DNA of 64,000 bases from an uncultured Rhodospirillaceae bacterium (lineage in GTDB: Bacteria; Pseudomonadota; Alphaproteobacteria; Rhodospirillales; Magnetospirillaceae): NCBI GenBank assembly GCA_903941105.1, contig CAJANL010000294.1, forward strand, positions 1-64,000. Direction: 5' to 3'. The position numbers were made by a program, and so were the translations under genes. Numbering within the stretch: position 1 is the stretch's first letter; each line of letters starts with the position of its first letter. Under the pieces are notes generated by a model. That model had not been told where the DNA came from and did no database searches. It worked only from the letters and a program-made list of their open reading frames with translations. This document shows, piece after piece, positions 50,243 through 58,661 of this stretch.

Positions 50243-50904
50243 GGGTGCTGGTGGTCGAGGACGAGCCCGCTTTGGCCTTCCGGCTCCAGCAGGTGCTGGA
50301 GGGCGCGGGTTTCGCCGTTGATGTCGCCTATGACGGCGAGGACGGCTGGCACCTCGGTGACACCGAACCCTACGACGCGGTTGTCCTCGACCTTGGTCTG
50401 CCCAAGCTCGACGGGGTGACGGTGCTGCAGCGTTGGCGCGAGGCCGGACGCGCCATGCCGGTGCTGATCCTGACGGCCCGTTCGCGCTGGTCCGAGAAGA
50501 TGGCGGGCTTCAATGCCGGCGCCGACGACTACGTCACCAAGCCGTTCGAGATGGAGGAAGTGGTCTACCGTCTGAGGGCGCTGATCCGCCGTGCCTCGGG
50601 CCATGCCCAGCCCGAACTGTCGTGCGGCGGCCTGCGGCTTGATACCAATACCGGGCGCGTCACCCTGGACGGCGTGCCGATCCAGCTGACCGCCCAGGAG
50701 TTCCGCATCCTGTCCTACCTGCTGCACCATCCCGGTCGCATCGTCAGCCGTACCGAACTGATGGAGCATGTCTACGACCGCCTCTTCGAGTCGGATTCCA
50801 ATTCGCTGGAGGTGCTTCTGGGCCGTGTCCGCAAGAAGATCGGGACCGGCATGATCCAGACCGTCCGGGGACAGGGCTACATGCTGACGGATCCGGAAAG
50901 CTGA
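50239..50904 (+). CDS. OmpR-family response regulator
   Basis: 221 residues from GTG 50239. Receiver domain with phospho-acceptor Asp 51 (AVVLDLGLPKLDG), threonine in LTARSRWSEK and lysine in YVTKPFEM. The C-terminal winged helix ends RKKIGTGMIQTVRGQGYMLT. It resembles QseB/PmrA-type regulators. Probable targets are its own operon and the divergent cytochrome operon. Confidence 0.92.
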   Translation: MRVLVVEDEPALAFRLQQVLEGAGFAVDVAYDGEDGWHLGDTEPYDAVVLDLGLPKLDGVTVLQRWREAGRAMPVLILTARSRWSEKMAGFNAGADDYVTKPFEMEEVVYRLRALIRRASGHAQPELSCGGLRLDTNTGRVTLDGVPIQLTAQEFRILSYLLHHPGRIVSRTELMEHVYDRLFESDSNSLEVLLGRVRKKIGTGMIQTVRGQGYMLTDPES

Positions 50905-52250
50905 TGGGCGAGCGGACACCCGACCGTCCGGCGATGTCCCTTTCCGTCCGTCTGGTGGCGGGTGCGCTGGTCTGGCTGACCCTGATGCTCGCTGCTGGCG
51001 GCGGCGTGCTGGCCGTCGCTATCCGCGAGACCGTGGAGCGGGAATTCAGCCAGCGCCTCGACGCCATGCTGCGCGGGATGGCGGCCTCCATCGACGTGGC
51101 GCCGGACGGGACCGTGTCGCTGGGCCGCCCCATGGGCGACCCCCGCTTCGAGCAGATCTATTCGGGCTGGTATTGGCAGGTCTCCCCGCCTGGCGGCCAA
51201 CGCCTGCGGTCGCGGTCGCTGTGGGACGCGGTGATCGCCACCGCCACGGGCGGCCCCGACCTCGTCAGCCGGCGGGCCATCGGCCCCAATGGCGAGCACA
51301 TGCTGGTCGCCGAACGGGACCTCCGCTTTCCCGCGATTGATGGTCCGGTGCATGTGCTGGTGGCCGGGGACCTGAAGGAGGTCCGCGAGGGCGTGCGCGG
51401 CTTTGATCTGTTGCTGGTGTCCTCCCTCGGCCTTCTCGGTGCCGGACTCGCCTTGGCCGTCTTCATCCAGGTGCGGTTCGGATTGCGGCCCCTGCGGGTG
51501 ATGGCCCGCGACCTCGACGCGATCCACTCGGGCGACAGCGAGCGCCTGACCGGCCGCTATCCCAAGGAGGTCGCCCCCCTGGCGAAGGCGATGAACGCCG
51601 TCCTCGACAAGGATGCCGAACTGATCGAGCGGGCGCGCACCCATGTCGGCAACCTCGCCCATGGCCTGAAGACCCCTCTCGCCGTGCTCGGCGCCGAAGC
51701 GGAGGGGATGCCGGACGGGAACGTCGTGCGCGGGCAGGTGCGCGCCATGCGGCGCCTGATCGAACACCATCTCGGGCGCGCGTCGGCCGTTGCCGGCGCC
51801 GGTCGGGTGGCGAGCGCCCGCGTCCCCGTGCGGGATGCGGCGGAAGGTATCGCCTCCGTCCTGCGGCGGGTCTTCGCCGAACGCCGCCTGACGATCGAGG
51901 TGGATGTGGAGGACAACGCGGCCTTCCGGGGGCACCACGAGGACCTTGAGGAGATTCTCGGCAACCTCGCCGAAAACGCCTGCAAATGGGCAAGATCCCA
52001 CGTTCGGATATCGTCGCGGACGGATGGCGGCGACTTGCTGGTCACCGTGGAAGACGACGGACCCGGCATGACCGCCGAACAGGCGGCGGAAGCCTCGCGG
52101 CGGGGACGCCGGCTGGATGAGATGTCGGAGGGCTGGGGCCTCGGCCTTTCGATCGTCGCCGACCTTATCGAAGTCAACGGCGGCACGCTGGCGTTCTCCC
52201 GCTCGGACCTGGGTGGTCTCGCCGTGGCCGTCCGCATCCCGCCAGGATGA
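50904..52250 (+). CDS. Membrane sensor histidine kinase (QseC-like)
   Basis: 448 residues. Two membrane helices (about 13-38 and 167-192) enclose a periplasmic sensor of about 130 residues; a HAMP segment follows. The phosphorylated histidine is His 253 in NLAHGLKTPLAVL, and the ATP domain has NLAENACKWA, VEDDGPGM and GWGLGLSIVADLI. The start shares one base with the regulator stop (TGATG). The sensed signal is unknown. Confidence 0.9.
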   Translation: MGERTPDRPAMSLSVRLVAGALVWLTLMLAAGGGVLAVAIRETVEREFSQRLDAMLRGMAASIDVAPDGTVSLGRPMGDPRFEQIYSGWYWQVSPPGGQRLRSRSLWDAVIATATGGPDLVSRRAIGPNGEHMLVAERDLRFPAIDGPVHVLVAGDLKEVREGVRGFDLLLVSSLGLLGAGLALAVFIQVRFGLRPLRVMARDLDAIHSGDSERLTGRYPKEVAPLAKAMNAVLDKDAELIERARTHVGNLAHGLKTPLAVLGAEAEGMPDGNVVRGQVRAMRRLIEHHLGRASAVAGAGRVASARVPVRDAAEGIASVLRRVFAERRLTIEVDVEDNAAFRGHHEDLEEILGNLAENACKWARSHVRISSRTDGGDLLVTVEDDGPGMTAEQAAEASRRGRRLDEMSEGWGLGLSIVADLIEVNGGTLAFSRSDLGGLAVAVRIPPG

Positions 52251-52409
52251 ACGGCCCCTACCGGGGACGCTGCACAGGCCATTCAGGCCGTGACGACGAC
52301 CGGTCACTCTCGCGTCGTGCAGCGCTGCCCACCGCAAATGCCACCTTTTTTTTGGCAGTGGCGACAACCCGTTGAAAATTCAGTAGAGAAGGTTCGATTC
52401 CGGCCAACT

Positions 52410-52508
52410 CCCCTCCGCCACCTTGCATTATCAAGTAAAGACCAAGGCGCCGCCCCTGAGACAGGGGCGGCTGCCTGGGCTGTTCCCCGGCAAGGTCCGG
52501 ACCGGAGA
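52410..52508 (+). repeat. tRNA-Ser 3' end module, copy C (attachment-site-like)
   Basis: CCCCTCCGCCA at 52410-52420 repeats the tRNA-Ser 3' end; GGTTCGATTC at 52391 recalls its T loop. A 26-base match to copy B begins at 52433, then the hairpin GCCGCCCCT/AGGGGCGGC (52449-52471) and the shared tail TCCGGACCGGAGA at 52496-52508. The tail ends exactly at the stop codon of the next leftward gene. The 52251-52409 stretch holds no gene. Confidence 0.75.
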
Positions 52509-53357
52509 TTATGATCTCCGCGTAAAATTGAACATTACCGACGCCTTCCCGGCGGCGACGGCTTTCAGGGTAAGCACGCGTGTGGTGCCGCAGCATCCTG
52601 GCAAACGCTTGGGATTCAGCGCGGTCACGTTTTCCTCATGTTCGAAGCCGAGGACGTTCGGATCCGATACCCTGGTAATGCTTTGAACGCCGGTTCCAGT
52701 GTCGACGCGTTGCGTCACTGCGAAGGTGCGCCCGACATCCACGGTGATCGGCATATCAACCTTGTCGTAAGTGGCAATATCGACGCGCACCGCCCGTATC
52801 GCCTCCCAGGCCTCGGGGTTGCGTTCCACCATCGCCGCCAAGTCTTCGTAGAAGGCCCGCATCTGTGCCCGGGGAAGGTTTTTGGGCTGACTCCAGCCGG
52901 CGGTGGTGTCCTGCAGGTAGCCGTAGGAGGAGAGCAGGGCCGCACATTCCGGGTCGCAGTGCTTCGGGCCGACATACCACGACACCTCGCCGGTCGCCGC
53001 AATGCGCAGGGGGATGTACATGGTTCCCTCCCCCGGCTTCTTGCTGGTGGGCTGGCCGTTCTCCCTGCCGTCGGTGGCCTGGAAGATGAAGTGGCCGGGT
53101 GTCTTCAGCGCAATGAAGCCGCCGATCAGGGTGTGCGTGTCGTTGCGATCGAACAGGGTGATTTCGACGTGACCGGGCTGGTTGACGATGACGGCCGGCT
53201 TCGAGGAAATCGGTCCAACCTTATAATTGCCGTCGCGCAGCGGAAAGGTGTATTCGCTGGCGGCGAAATTCGTGGTGCCGCTTTCGAGGACGAAGGGGAC
53301 GCAACCCGTCAGGCAGAGGGCGAACAGGGGGACGATCGTGCGCAACCACTTGGTCAT
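52509..53357 (-). CDS. Lipoprotein with a chagasin-like C-terminal segment
   Basis: 282 residues with a lipobox LTGC (cysteine 19). The C-terminal 85 residues, MPITVDVGRTFAVTQRVDTG and then GCCGTTRVLTLKAVAAGKAS, follow the layout of I42 (chagasin-type) cysteine-protease inhibitors, though the usual loop residues are poorly matched. The N-terminal part has a beta-rich domain starting YTFPLRDGNYKVGP and paired cysteines in KHCDPECAALL. It would sit in the outer membrane facing the periplasm. Function unknown. Confidence 0.6.
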   Translation of the reverse strand: MTKWLRTIVPLFALCLTGCVPFVLESGTTNFAASEYTFPLRDGNYKVGPISSKPAVIVNQPGHVEITLFDRNDTHTLIGGFIALKTPGHFIFQATDGRENGQPTSKKPGEGTMYIPLRIAATGEVSWYVGPKHCDPECAALLSSYGYLQDTTAGWSQPKNLPRAQMRAFYEDLAAMVERNPEAWEAIRAVRVDIATYDKVDMPITVDVGRTFAVTQRVDTGTGVQSITRVSDPNVLGFEHEENVTALNPKRLPGCCGTTRVLTLKAVAAGKASVMFNFTRRS

Positions 53358-53368
53358 GGGCAGCCCTC

Positions 53369-53959
53369 CTAAACCAGATCAAGGACACGGGCGAAGGTCG
53401 ATGTGCCGACCCCGCTCGGGTCATCCCAATATTCATTGTATTCGGCACGTCCTTCATGCAGGGCGTCGCGCAATGCCGTGACGAAGGAGGCCTCGTCGGC
53501 CGTGGCGGCTCGCCGTTGGGCACGACGGATTTCCTCGATGGCTGCCCGGGCCAGCTTGGCCCGGCCGAAGTCGCCGCCCTTCTCCAAGCCGGTGGCGTAC
53601 CGCGACTCGTCGCGCAGTACCTTGTTGATTGCGATGGTCAACTCACGCCGGGTCATCTGCATGGTCTCTTCTGTTTGCCGAGTACCATCTCGACTGGGGA
53701 GGGGCCCGTCTCCGGATGGTGGGCGAAGCCGGCCATAGGTGGCGGTGAGGATGGCAAACGTGCGCTCCAGCGCTGTTCGCGCAACCCGCAGCGTCCTGCC
53801 GATCCGCACCGCGGGGATGTCGCCCTTGGCGATGTGGCAACGGATGACCGGCACGTCGACGCCGACACGGACGGCCGCTTCATCCAGCGTCATCAGGTCG
53901 CGCTCCGCCGGGGCAGGCTCCCGCTTAATTGCGGCGACGAGTCTACGAATCACGGCCAT
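53369..53959 (-). CDS. Excisionase-type HTH protein with helical C-terminus
   Basis: 196 residues from ATG 53959 (TGGAGGTGGG upstream). A MerR/excisionase-like helix-turn-helix lies at about 23-70: LMTLDEAAVRVGVDVPVIRC, HIAKGDIPAVRIGRTLRVAR. The C-terminal half is helical and charged (RRELTIAINKVLRDESRYAT ... RAAIEEIRRAQRRAATADEA). It ends 12 bp before the lipoprotein gene, so it may regulate it. Its closeness to attachment copy C fits a mobile-element origin but does not prove it. Confidence 0.6.
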   Translation of the reverse strand: MAVIRRLVAAIKREPAPAERDLMTLDEAAVRVGVDVPVIRCHIAKGDIPAVRIGRTLRVARTALERTFAILTATYGRLRPPSGDGPLPSRDGTRQTEETMQMTRRELTIAINKVLRDESRYATGLEKGGDFGRAKLARAAIEEIRRAQRRAATADEASFVTALRDALHEGRAEYNEYWDDPSGVGTSTFARVLDLV

Positions 53960-54167
53960 CGTCCCACCTCCAAGGTAGAAGCTGGATGAAAATGACTTAT
54001 CCTCCAATTGAGACCTATTTATGGAGAGGTGCTTTGCATGGCATCACATTCGCCTCTGCGGCAAGCGGCGAAAAAATCCACAATATTGACTTGATTGCAT
54101 GCCCGTAATGGCATTCAACCGGGGCGGGGCTGACGGCCCACACCGACAGTGATTGTAGAGACGCCTC

Positions 54168-54444
54168 ATGTCCGATCGTATCCCATCAATCCTCGTCGTC
54201 CTCGCGCTGTTGACGGCCCCGGGCCCGGCCCGGGAATGCGGTGGTCTACCGTAACCGGACTGCCGGCGACGGGGACGAATGGCACCCCATCGAGGTGTAT
54301 GCGCAAGGTGTGGACGGGCTGTTCCTGGCGTCCACACTGGGAGTTTCTGCCCGCATCGTCTTCATTCAGAAAAGTGACGGCTGGCAGCTTTTCCCCGACA
54401 CGGTGACACTGCTGCTTGAGGTTGCGCCGACGCCAATGTGCTGA
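54168..54444 (+). pseudogene. Small secreted protein, apparently frameshifted
   Basis: ATG 54168 opens a signal peptide (MSDRIPSILVVLALLTAPGP) that stops after 28 codons. The +1-shifted frame from about 54237 continues without a break: AVVYRNRTAGDGDEWHPIEV, then YAQGVDGLFLASTLGVSARI, to a stop at 54442. The two pieces join naturally at a signal-peptidase site. Either the gene is broken or the sequence has a one-base error in the CGGGCCCGGCCCGGG run near 54220-54235. Confidence 0.55.
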
Positions 54445-54470
54445 GACGACGCCCTTTGGGGAGGGAAAAG

Positions 54471-54887
54471 ATGGGACCTCGTGATTTCTTGTTCGTTCTG
54501 CTGGCGTGGATCGCTGCGGCATGGCCGGGGGCGGCCGAGGCCGTAGACCTCCTGTCCTGCCGATCGGCAAGCGGGCTTGAGTGCGGCGCCGCCGGCTGCG
54601 AGCGACAGGATCTGCACGCCACCTTGACCGTCGATTTCGGCCGCAAGGAGATCAGGTACTGCGCCGGCGAACGCTGCTACGAGGCGCGCGTGGCGATGGT
54701 CAAGGCCGAGGATGGTGGGGTGTCGTTCGCCTTCGACGCCAAGCCGGAGGGTGGGCGGCGTGGCGGGCGGGTCGATAGGCTGGTCACCATCCACCCTGGC
54801 AGGAAGGCTTCAACGGTCGGCAGTTTCCTCGCGGACGGCACGGTGCTGTTCAGTCGTCTGGACTGCGGGGAAGGGGCCGGCGAATAG
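54471..54887 (+). CDS. Secreted hypothetical protein
   Basis: 138 residues from ATG 54471 (GGGGAGGG upstream). Signal peptide FLFVLLAWIAAAWPGAAEAV. The mature part has six cysteines (CRSAS, ECGAAGCERQ, YCAGERCYEA, LDCGE) that could make three disulfides, and short beta segments such as LTVDFGRKEIRYCAG. No family recognised. It lies one base before the OmpA-domain gene, so the two share an operon. Confidence 0.6.
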   Translation: MGPRDFLFVLLAWIAAAWPGAAEAVDLLSCRSASGLECGAAGCERQDLHATLTVDFGRKEIRYCAGERCYEARVAMVKAEDGGVSFAFDAKPEGGRRGGRVDRLVTIHPGRKASTVGSFLADGTVLFSRLDCGEGAGE

Positions 54888-54888
54888 C

Positions 54889-55374
54889 ATGCGAGTTCAT
54901 ATGCTCGTAATTGCATGGTTCATTGCCGCGGGTGCTCCGGCCGCCGGTGCCGCCGAGGCTCCCTGCGGTGCGATCGATGAAAGGCTGGTTCTTGACACCG
55001 GCGCCTTTATCCGGGCGAAGGAGGCGCTTTCCGCCAATGGCGGCGGTACCATTTCCTTCGCGGTCGGCAAATCCAGTGTCGGGAGGGGCGCCAGGGCCGG
55101 ACTCGACAAGGTGATCGCCTGGTTGATGGCCCATCCGGAGGGAAAGGTGACGCTCCAGGGCCACGCCGACGAGCCCGGCGCCGACGAATACAACCTGGCC
55201 CTGGGCGACAAGCGCGCCAACAGCGTACAGGCTTACATGGTGGCCCACGGCATCGAGCCCTCCCGGTTGTCCACCGTCACCTTTGGCCGCTCGCGCCCGC
55301 ATTTACGGGGCGACGCCGGCGCACACCGGAATGGCCGTGTCGAACTCGTGCTCGGCATAGAGGGATGCAGATGA
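54889..55374 (+). CDS. Periplasmic OmpA-domain protein
   Basis: 161 residues with a signal peptide (MLVIAWFIAAGAPAAGAAEA) and no lipobox. The OmpA C-terminal domain is recognisable: FAVGKSSVGRGARAGLDKVI, LQGHADEPGADEYNLALGDK, and a closing HRNGRVELVLG. The peptidoglycan-contact pattern deviates from the consensus (ADEPGADEYN for the usual TDxxGxxxYN) but keeps the aspartate. It may bind cell wall. Overlaps the next gene by 4 bp. Confidence 0.75.
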   Translation: MRVHMLVIAWFIAAGAPAAGAAEAPCGAIDERLVLDTGAFIRAKEALSANGGGTISFAVGKSSVGRGARAGLDKVIAWLMAHPEGKVTLQGHADEPGADEYNLALGDKRANSVQAYMVAHGIEPSRLSTVTFGRSRPHLRGDAGAHRNGRVELVLGIEGCR

Positions 55375-56492
55375 CGCCGAGGCCAGCGACGGGTTCAAGC
55401 GGGCGAGTGCTCGTCCTCGCTTTGGCGATGGTGGCGGCTTGCACCATCGCATCACCCGCATGCGCGGCCTGCACGGAGTTGCTCTGGGTTGAGAGCGCAA
55501 AGCCGGAGGACGCACCCCGACTCTCCTTAAGCAATTGCGATGTGACCGCCCACTTCGAAGGTCGCGGCCGGACGTCGCGCGTAATACTGCAATTGAAGGA
55601 GCCGGCTGCCAATGTGTGGCGGTCCGCCCTGGGCCCTAACGGCGACCTTTTCGGCGCACTGCTCGGTGCGGATCTGGCGGTGACGTCCCGCGTCGGCAGC
55701 ATTCCGGCGGCGCCGCTGCTCGCGTCCTATTCGGCGCGTGGTGCTGCAAGACATGCATGGCTCTGGGAGGCATCGTCGTCCGCACTCCGCATCGATCCGG
55801 TGGATCCCGCCGCCGGCACTGCCGGTGGCCGGTGCCCAAATGACGATGCCGGCACGCCAGTGCTATGGCTGAAGACGTTGGAAGCCCCGCCTGGAAGCCT
55901 GATCGCGCCAAGCCCGTTTCGAACGAGGCGCCCCGGCAGCTACGATCAGCTTGCACCGTCCTGCCTTGCCGGGTGGTTCCTCAGCGATGGCGCGCCAGCG
56001 GTCGTGCATCCTGCCCTGGGGCTGGCAATCGTGGCGCCTGAAGCCGTGGATGGCACGGTTTTCGAACTCCGCGCCCATCTGGCGGGTTACCCCAAAGGCA
56101 CCACGGTGGCGGGGCTTGTGCGGATAACCGATCCCAAGCTGCATCCACTTGGTGGGCGGTGGACCGAGACAGAGGAGAAGCAGTGCAATGGCACCGCTTG
56201 GCGAATTCCGGCCCGGCCGATCGGCGAATTGGTCTTCAATGCCGACGGAACCTTTACCCTGGTCAAGCAGCCCTTCGAAAGCTACTACGACTATTGGGGT
56301 ACCTATCACTACACGCCGCAATCAGGTGCTCTGACGATGGAGATCTCCGGCGGCAATAGCCTTCCGTCGGCGCGCTTGGCGAAAGGTACCGTCCGCATCA
56401 GTCCTGCCGGTGAGTTGCAGATGGAGGGGCTGCTGCCGGCAGATGCAAATTCCCCACAGCCGATCTGCGCACGCCGGCTTCGACGCGAATAG
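55371..56492 (+). CDS. Secreted hypothetical protein
   Basis: 373 residues from ATG 55371, overlapping the OmpA stop (ATGA); ATG 55365 is also possible. Signal peptide VLVLALAMVAACTIASPACA. A lipocalin-like C-terminal stretch is suggested by GELVFNADGTFTLVKQPFES and YYDYWGTYHYTPQSGALTME, which resembles small beta-barrel domains described as META or lipocalin-like, but the match is loose. Last gene of the rightward run from 54168; converges with the Pal-like gene 34 bp away. Confidence 0.55.
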   Translation: MTPRPATGSSGRVLVLALAMVAACTIASPACAACTELLWVESAKPEDAPRLSLSNCDVTAHFEGRGRTSRVILQLKEPAANVWRSALGPNGDLFGALLGADLAVTSRVGSIPAAPLLASYSARGAARHAWLWEASSSALRIDPVDPAAGTAGGRCPNDDAGTPVLWLKTLEAPPGSLIAPSPFRTRRPGSYDQLAPSCLAGWFLSDGAPAVVHPALGLAIVAPEAVDGTVFELRAHLAGYPKGTTVAGLVRITDPKLHPLGGRWTETEEKQCNGTAWRIPARPIGELVFNADGTFTLVKQPFESYYDYWGTYHYTPQSGALTMEISGGNSLPSARLAKGTVRISPAGELQMEGLLPADANSPQPICARRLRRE

Positions 56493-56526
56493 AACAACAA
56501 TCTGGGGGGGGCGCCCGCCCGCGCAA

Positions 56527-57006
56527 TCAGCGCAGTTGCGGCTTAACCTCGACTCGGCGGTTCCTGGCCCGGGCGGCTTCGCTGTCATCTTGAACCTCGG
56601 GGCGCGCCTTGCCGTAACCCAGGACTATTATCCGCTCGGGAACAATGCCGCGGGCAACCATGTAATTCTTGACCGCACCGGCCATGCGTTCGCTCACCGG
56701 CAGCAAATACTCCCGGGTGCCCTGATCGTCGGTATGGCCCTCCAGCACGACGGAGAATTCCGGGTGTTCCGTCAGCCAGGCAACCTGCTGATCGAGAACG
56801 GCCTTCGCGTCACCTCGGACTACGATGCTGTCCGCGTCGAAGTATAGCCGACTGCCCACTTTGCTGTAGAAGTCGTCGAGCGCCGGATCCGTCCCTGGCG
56901 GCGGTCCATAGACGCAGCCGGCTGTAAGTCCGATGACACCGGCACCACTGACGGCCATGGCCGAGGCGACGAAGCGGCGCAGAAAATTGCGTCTGTCATT
57001 GGCCAT
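56527..57006 (-). CDS. Pal-like lipoprotein with twin-arginine signal (second)
   Basis: 159 residues from ATG 57006. The signal begins MANDRRNFLRRF, a twin-arginine type motif (RRNFLRR), and ends in the lipobox LTAGC (cysteine 31). The mature part is an OmpA/Pal domain: RLYFDADSIVVRGDAKAVLD, LEGHTDDQGTREYLLPVSER, ARNRRVEVKPQ, with the aspartate and arginine that contact peptidoglycan kept. Pal is normally exported by Sec, not Tat, so this is unusual. It lies 10 bp after the first Pal-like gene. Confidence 0.8.
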   Translation of the reverse strand: MANDRRNFLRRFVASAMAVSGAGVIGLTAGCVYGPPPGTDPALDDFYSKVGSRLYFDADSIVVRGDAKAVLDQQVAWLTEHPEFSVVLEGHTDDQGTREYLLPVSERMAGAVKNYMVARGIVPERIIVLGYGKARPEVQDDSEAARARNRRVEVKPQLR

Positions 57007-57016
57007 GGGTTTCCTC

Positions 57017-57535
57017 CTATTGCGACAGCATGGTGACGCCACGGCGATTTTGATTCCAGGCGGCCTCGTTCGAACCGAGAGCAACCGGTCGCTCCTTGCC
57101 GTAGGAGACGGTCTTGATGCGGTTGTGGGCAACGCCGTTGGCAGCCAGGAACTTCTTGATGGTGTCGGCCCGCTTGGCGCCCAGGGCGAGGTTGTACTCG
57201 CGGGTGCCGCGTTCGTCGGCATGGCCTTCGATGGTCATGGTGTAGTTGGCGTAGTGGTTCAGCCAGGCGGCTTGCTTGGCCAGGATGGCCTTGGCATCGG
57301 CGCGCAGGGTCGCCTTGTCGATGTCGAAGTATACGCGGTCGCCGACATTCTCGACGAAATCCCTCATTGTCCCAGGGGCCGTCATGAGGACCGGCCTTAC
57401 CGGATTGGGGGGCGGCGCGCCGTAGACCACGTTATGGATGGGTTCCCGCTCGACCGGGAATTCGCAGCCGGCACCGGCGGCGGTCAGGGCGGTCGCCGCG
57501 AAGCGCAGCAGGAAATCGCGTCTGGTGTCAGTCAT
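57017..57535 (-). CDS. Pal-like lipoprotein with twin-arginine signal (first)
   Basis: 172 residues from ATG 57535, which overlaps the radical SAM stop by 8 bp. The signal MTDTRRDFLLRFAATALTAA has a twin-arginine motif (TRRDFLLR) and ends in a lipobox-like GAGC. A short proline-rich linker leads to the OmpA/Pal domain: RVYFDIDKATLRADAKAILA, IEGHADERGTREYNLALGAK, and NQNRRGVTML. The signal and domain order match those of the next gene, so the two are duplicates that have diverged. Confidence 0.8.
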   Translation of the reverse strand: MTDTRRDFLLRFAATALTAAGAGCEFPVEREPIHNVVYGAPPPNPVRPVLMTAPGTMRDFVENVGDRVYFDIDKATLRADAKAILAKQAAWLNHYANYTMTIEGHADERGTREYNLALGAKRADTIKKFLAANGVAHNRIKTVSYGKERPVALGSNEAAWNQNRRGVTMLSQ

Positions 57536-58661
57536 GGCACTCTCCAATTTCTCCAATTTTGCGCAGGCTGCAATTGGCGATGGTGGGATCCTCGGGATCG
57601 AACAGGTGAAACCCGCCGCCCTCGCAAAGATCCCAGTGTTCGCAGGCCTGGCAGGACTCGGGTGCGGTGGCGTGGCGCTCCTGGCGGAACCGGCCGAAGC
57701 CGCTATCCCAGAGTTCGAGAAAATCCGTGTCCTTGATGCTGCCTTCGGTGAAACGGCGCGAGACGCTGGGGCATCCGGTGACGCCGCCGTCATGCAGGAT
57801 CGAGGCGATCACCGTGCCCGAGCCGCAGTAATGCATGCCCTCTCGAATGCGGCATTCCCAGTTCGGCCCCCAATAGCCCTCCTCGCTGAGGGTGACGACA
57901 ATATCGTCGCGGGTCTGGCGGGCCTCGGCGATGAAGCTCAGCAATTGCCGGTATTGCTCGCCCGACAGCATCAGCCCCGACTTGCGGCCGGCGCGCCCGC
58001 GCGAAAACACCGGCGTGAACCGCACCTGCGGCACGCCCAGGGCGACAAGGTGGTCGACGAAGGGGCCAAGTCGGTCGATGTTCAGCGTGCTGACACAGCA
58101 GATGACGTCGAAGGCGCGGTAGAAGGGATCGGCGACCAGGCGGGATAGCGCCTGCGACACCCGCCGGAAGGCGCCTTGATGCTGACGCAGGGTGTCGTGA
58201 TCCTCCTCCAGGCCGTCGAGGCTGACCGAGATGGTGCAAAGGCCGGCTGCCTTCAGCGAGGCCAGCCGCTCGGCATCCAGCAGCATGCCGTTGGTGGTGA
58301 TGCCCCAGGCGAATCCCAGGCCGGCGGCAAAGGCCCCGACCTCATCGATGTCCGGGCGTATCAGCGGTTCGCCGCCGATGATGGCGAATGTGATGGATCG
58401 TGGATCGTAGCGGCCGGCGATGGCCGCCAACTGGCCCTTGACCAGTTCCGGCGCCAGTTCGCGGTCGCGGGTGGAGTTGTCGCGCAGGCAGTCGCTGCCG
58501 CAATGGCGGCAGGCGAGATTGCAGCGCAGCGTCGATTCCCAGAACAGGTAGCGCAGCGGATGGTCAGCCGCAAGGCGGGCCTTGCTGTCGATGAAGCGTT
58601 CAAGGCTGTCGGCCAGGGCTTCCGTGTGCCGATGCTCCATCACCAGGTCGTCGCCGATCAT
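57528..58661 (-). CDS. Radical SAM/SPASM enzyme (peptide maturase type)
   Basis: 377 residues from ATG 58661 (AGGTGG 8 bp upstream). The radical SAM cluster is CNLACRHC (Cys 47, 51, 54). IIGGEPLIRPDI corresponds to the GGEP SAM-binding motif. The C-terminal SPASM region adds cysteines in MHYCGSGT, VTGCPSVSRRFTEGSIKD, SCQACEHWDLCEGGG and ANCSLRK for one or two auxiliary 4Fe-4S clusters. SPASM enzymes modify peptides or proteins in the cytoplasm. Overlaps both neighbours (4 bp and 8 bp), so it is tightly coupled to the thioredoxin-like gene before it and the Pal-like genes after it. Confidence 0.85.
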   Translation of the reverse strand: MIGDDLVMEHRHTEALADSLERFIDSKARLAADHPLRYLFWESTLRCNLACRHCGSDCLRDNSTRDRELAPELVKGQLAAIAGRYDPRSITFAIIGGEPLIRPDIDEVGAFAAGLGFAWGITTNGMLLDAERLASLKAAGLCTISVSLDGLEEDHDTLRQHQGAFRRVSQALSRLVADPFYRAFDVICCVSTLNIDRLGPFVDHLVALGVPQVRFTPVFSRGRAGRKSGLMLSGEQYRQLLSFIAEARQTRDDIVVTLSEEGYWGPNWECRIREGMHYCGSGTVIASILHDGGVTGCPSVSRRFTEGSIKDTDFLELWDSGFGRFRQERHATAPESCQACEHWDLCEGGGFHLFDPEDPTIANCSLRKIGEIGECHD

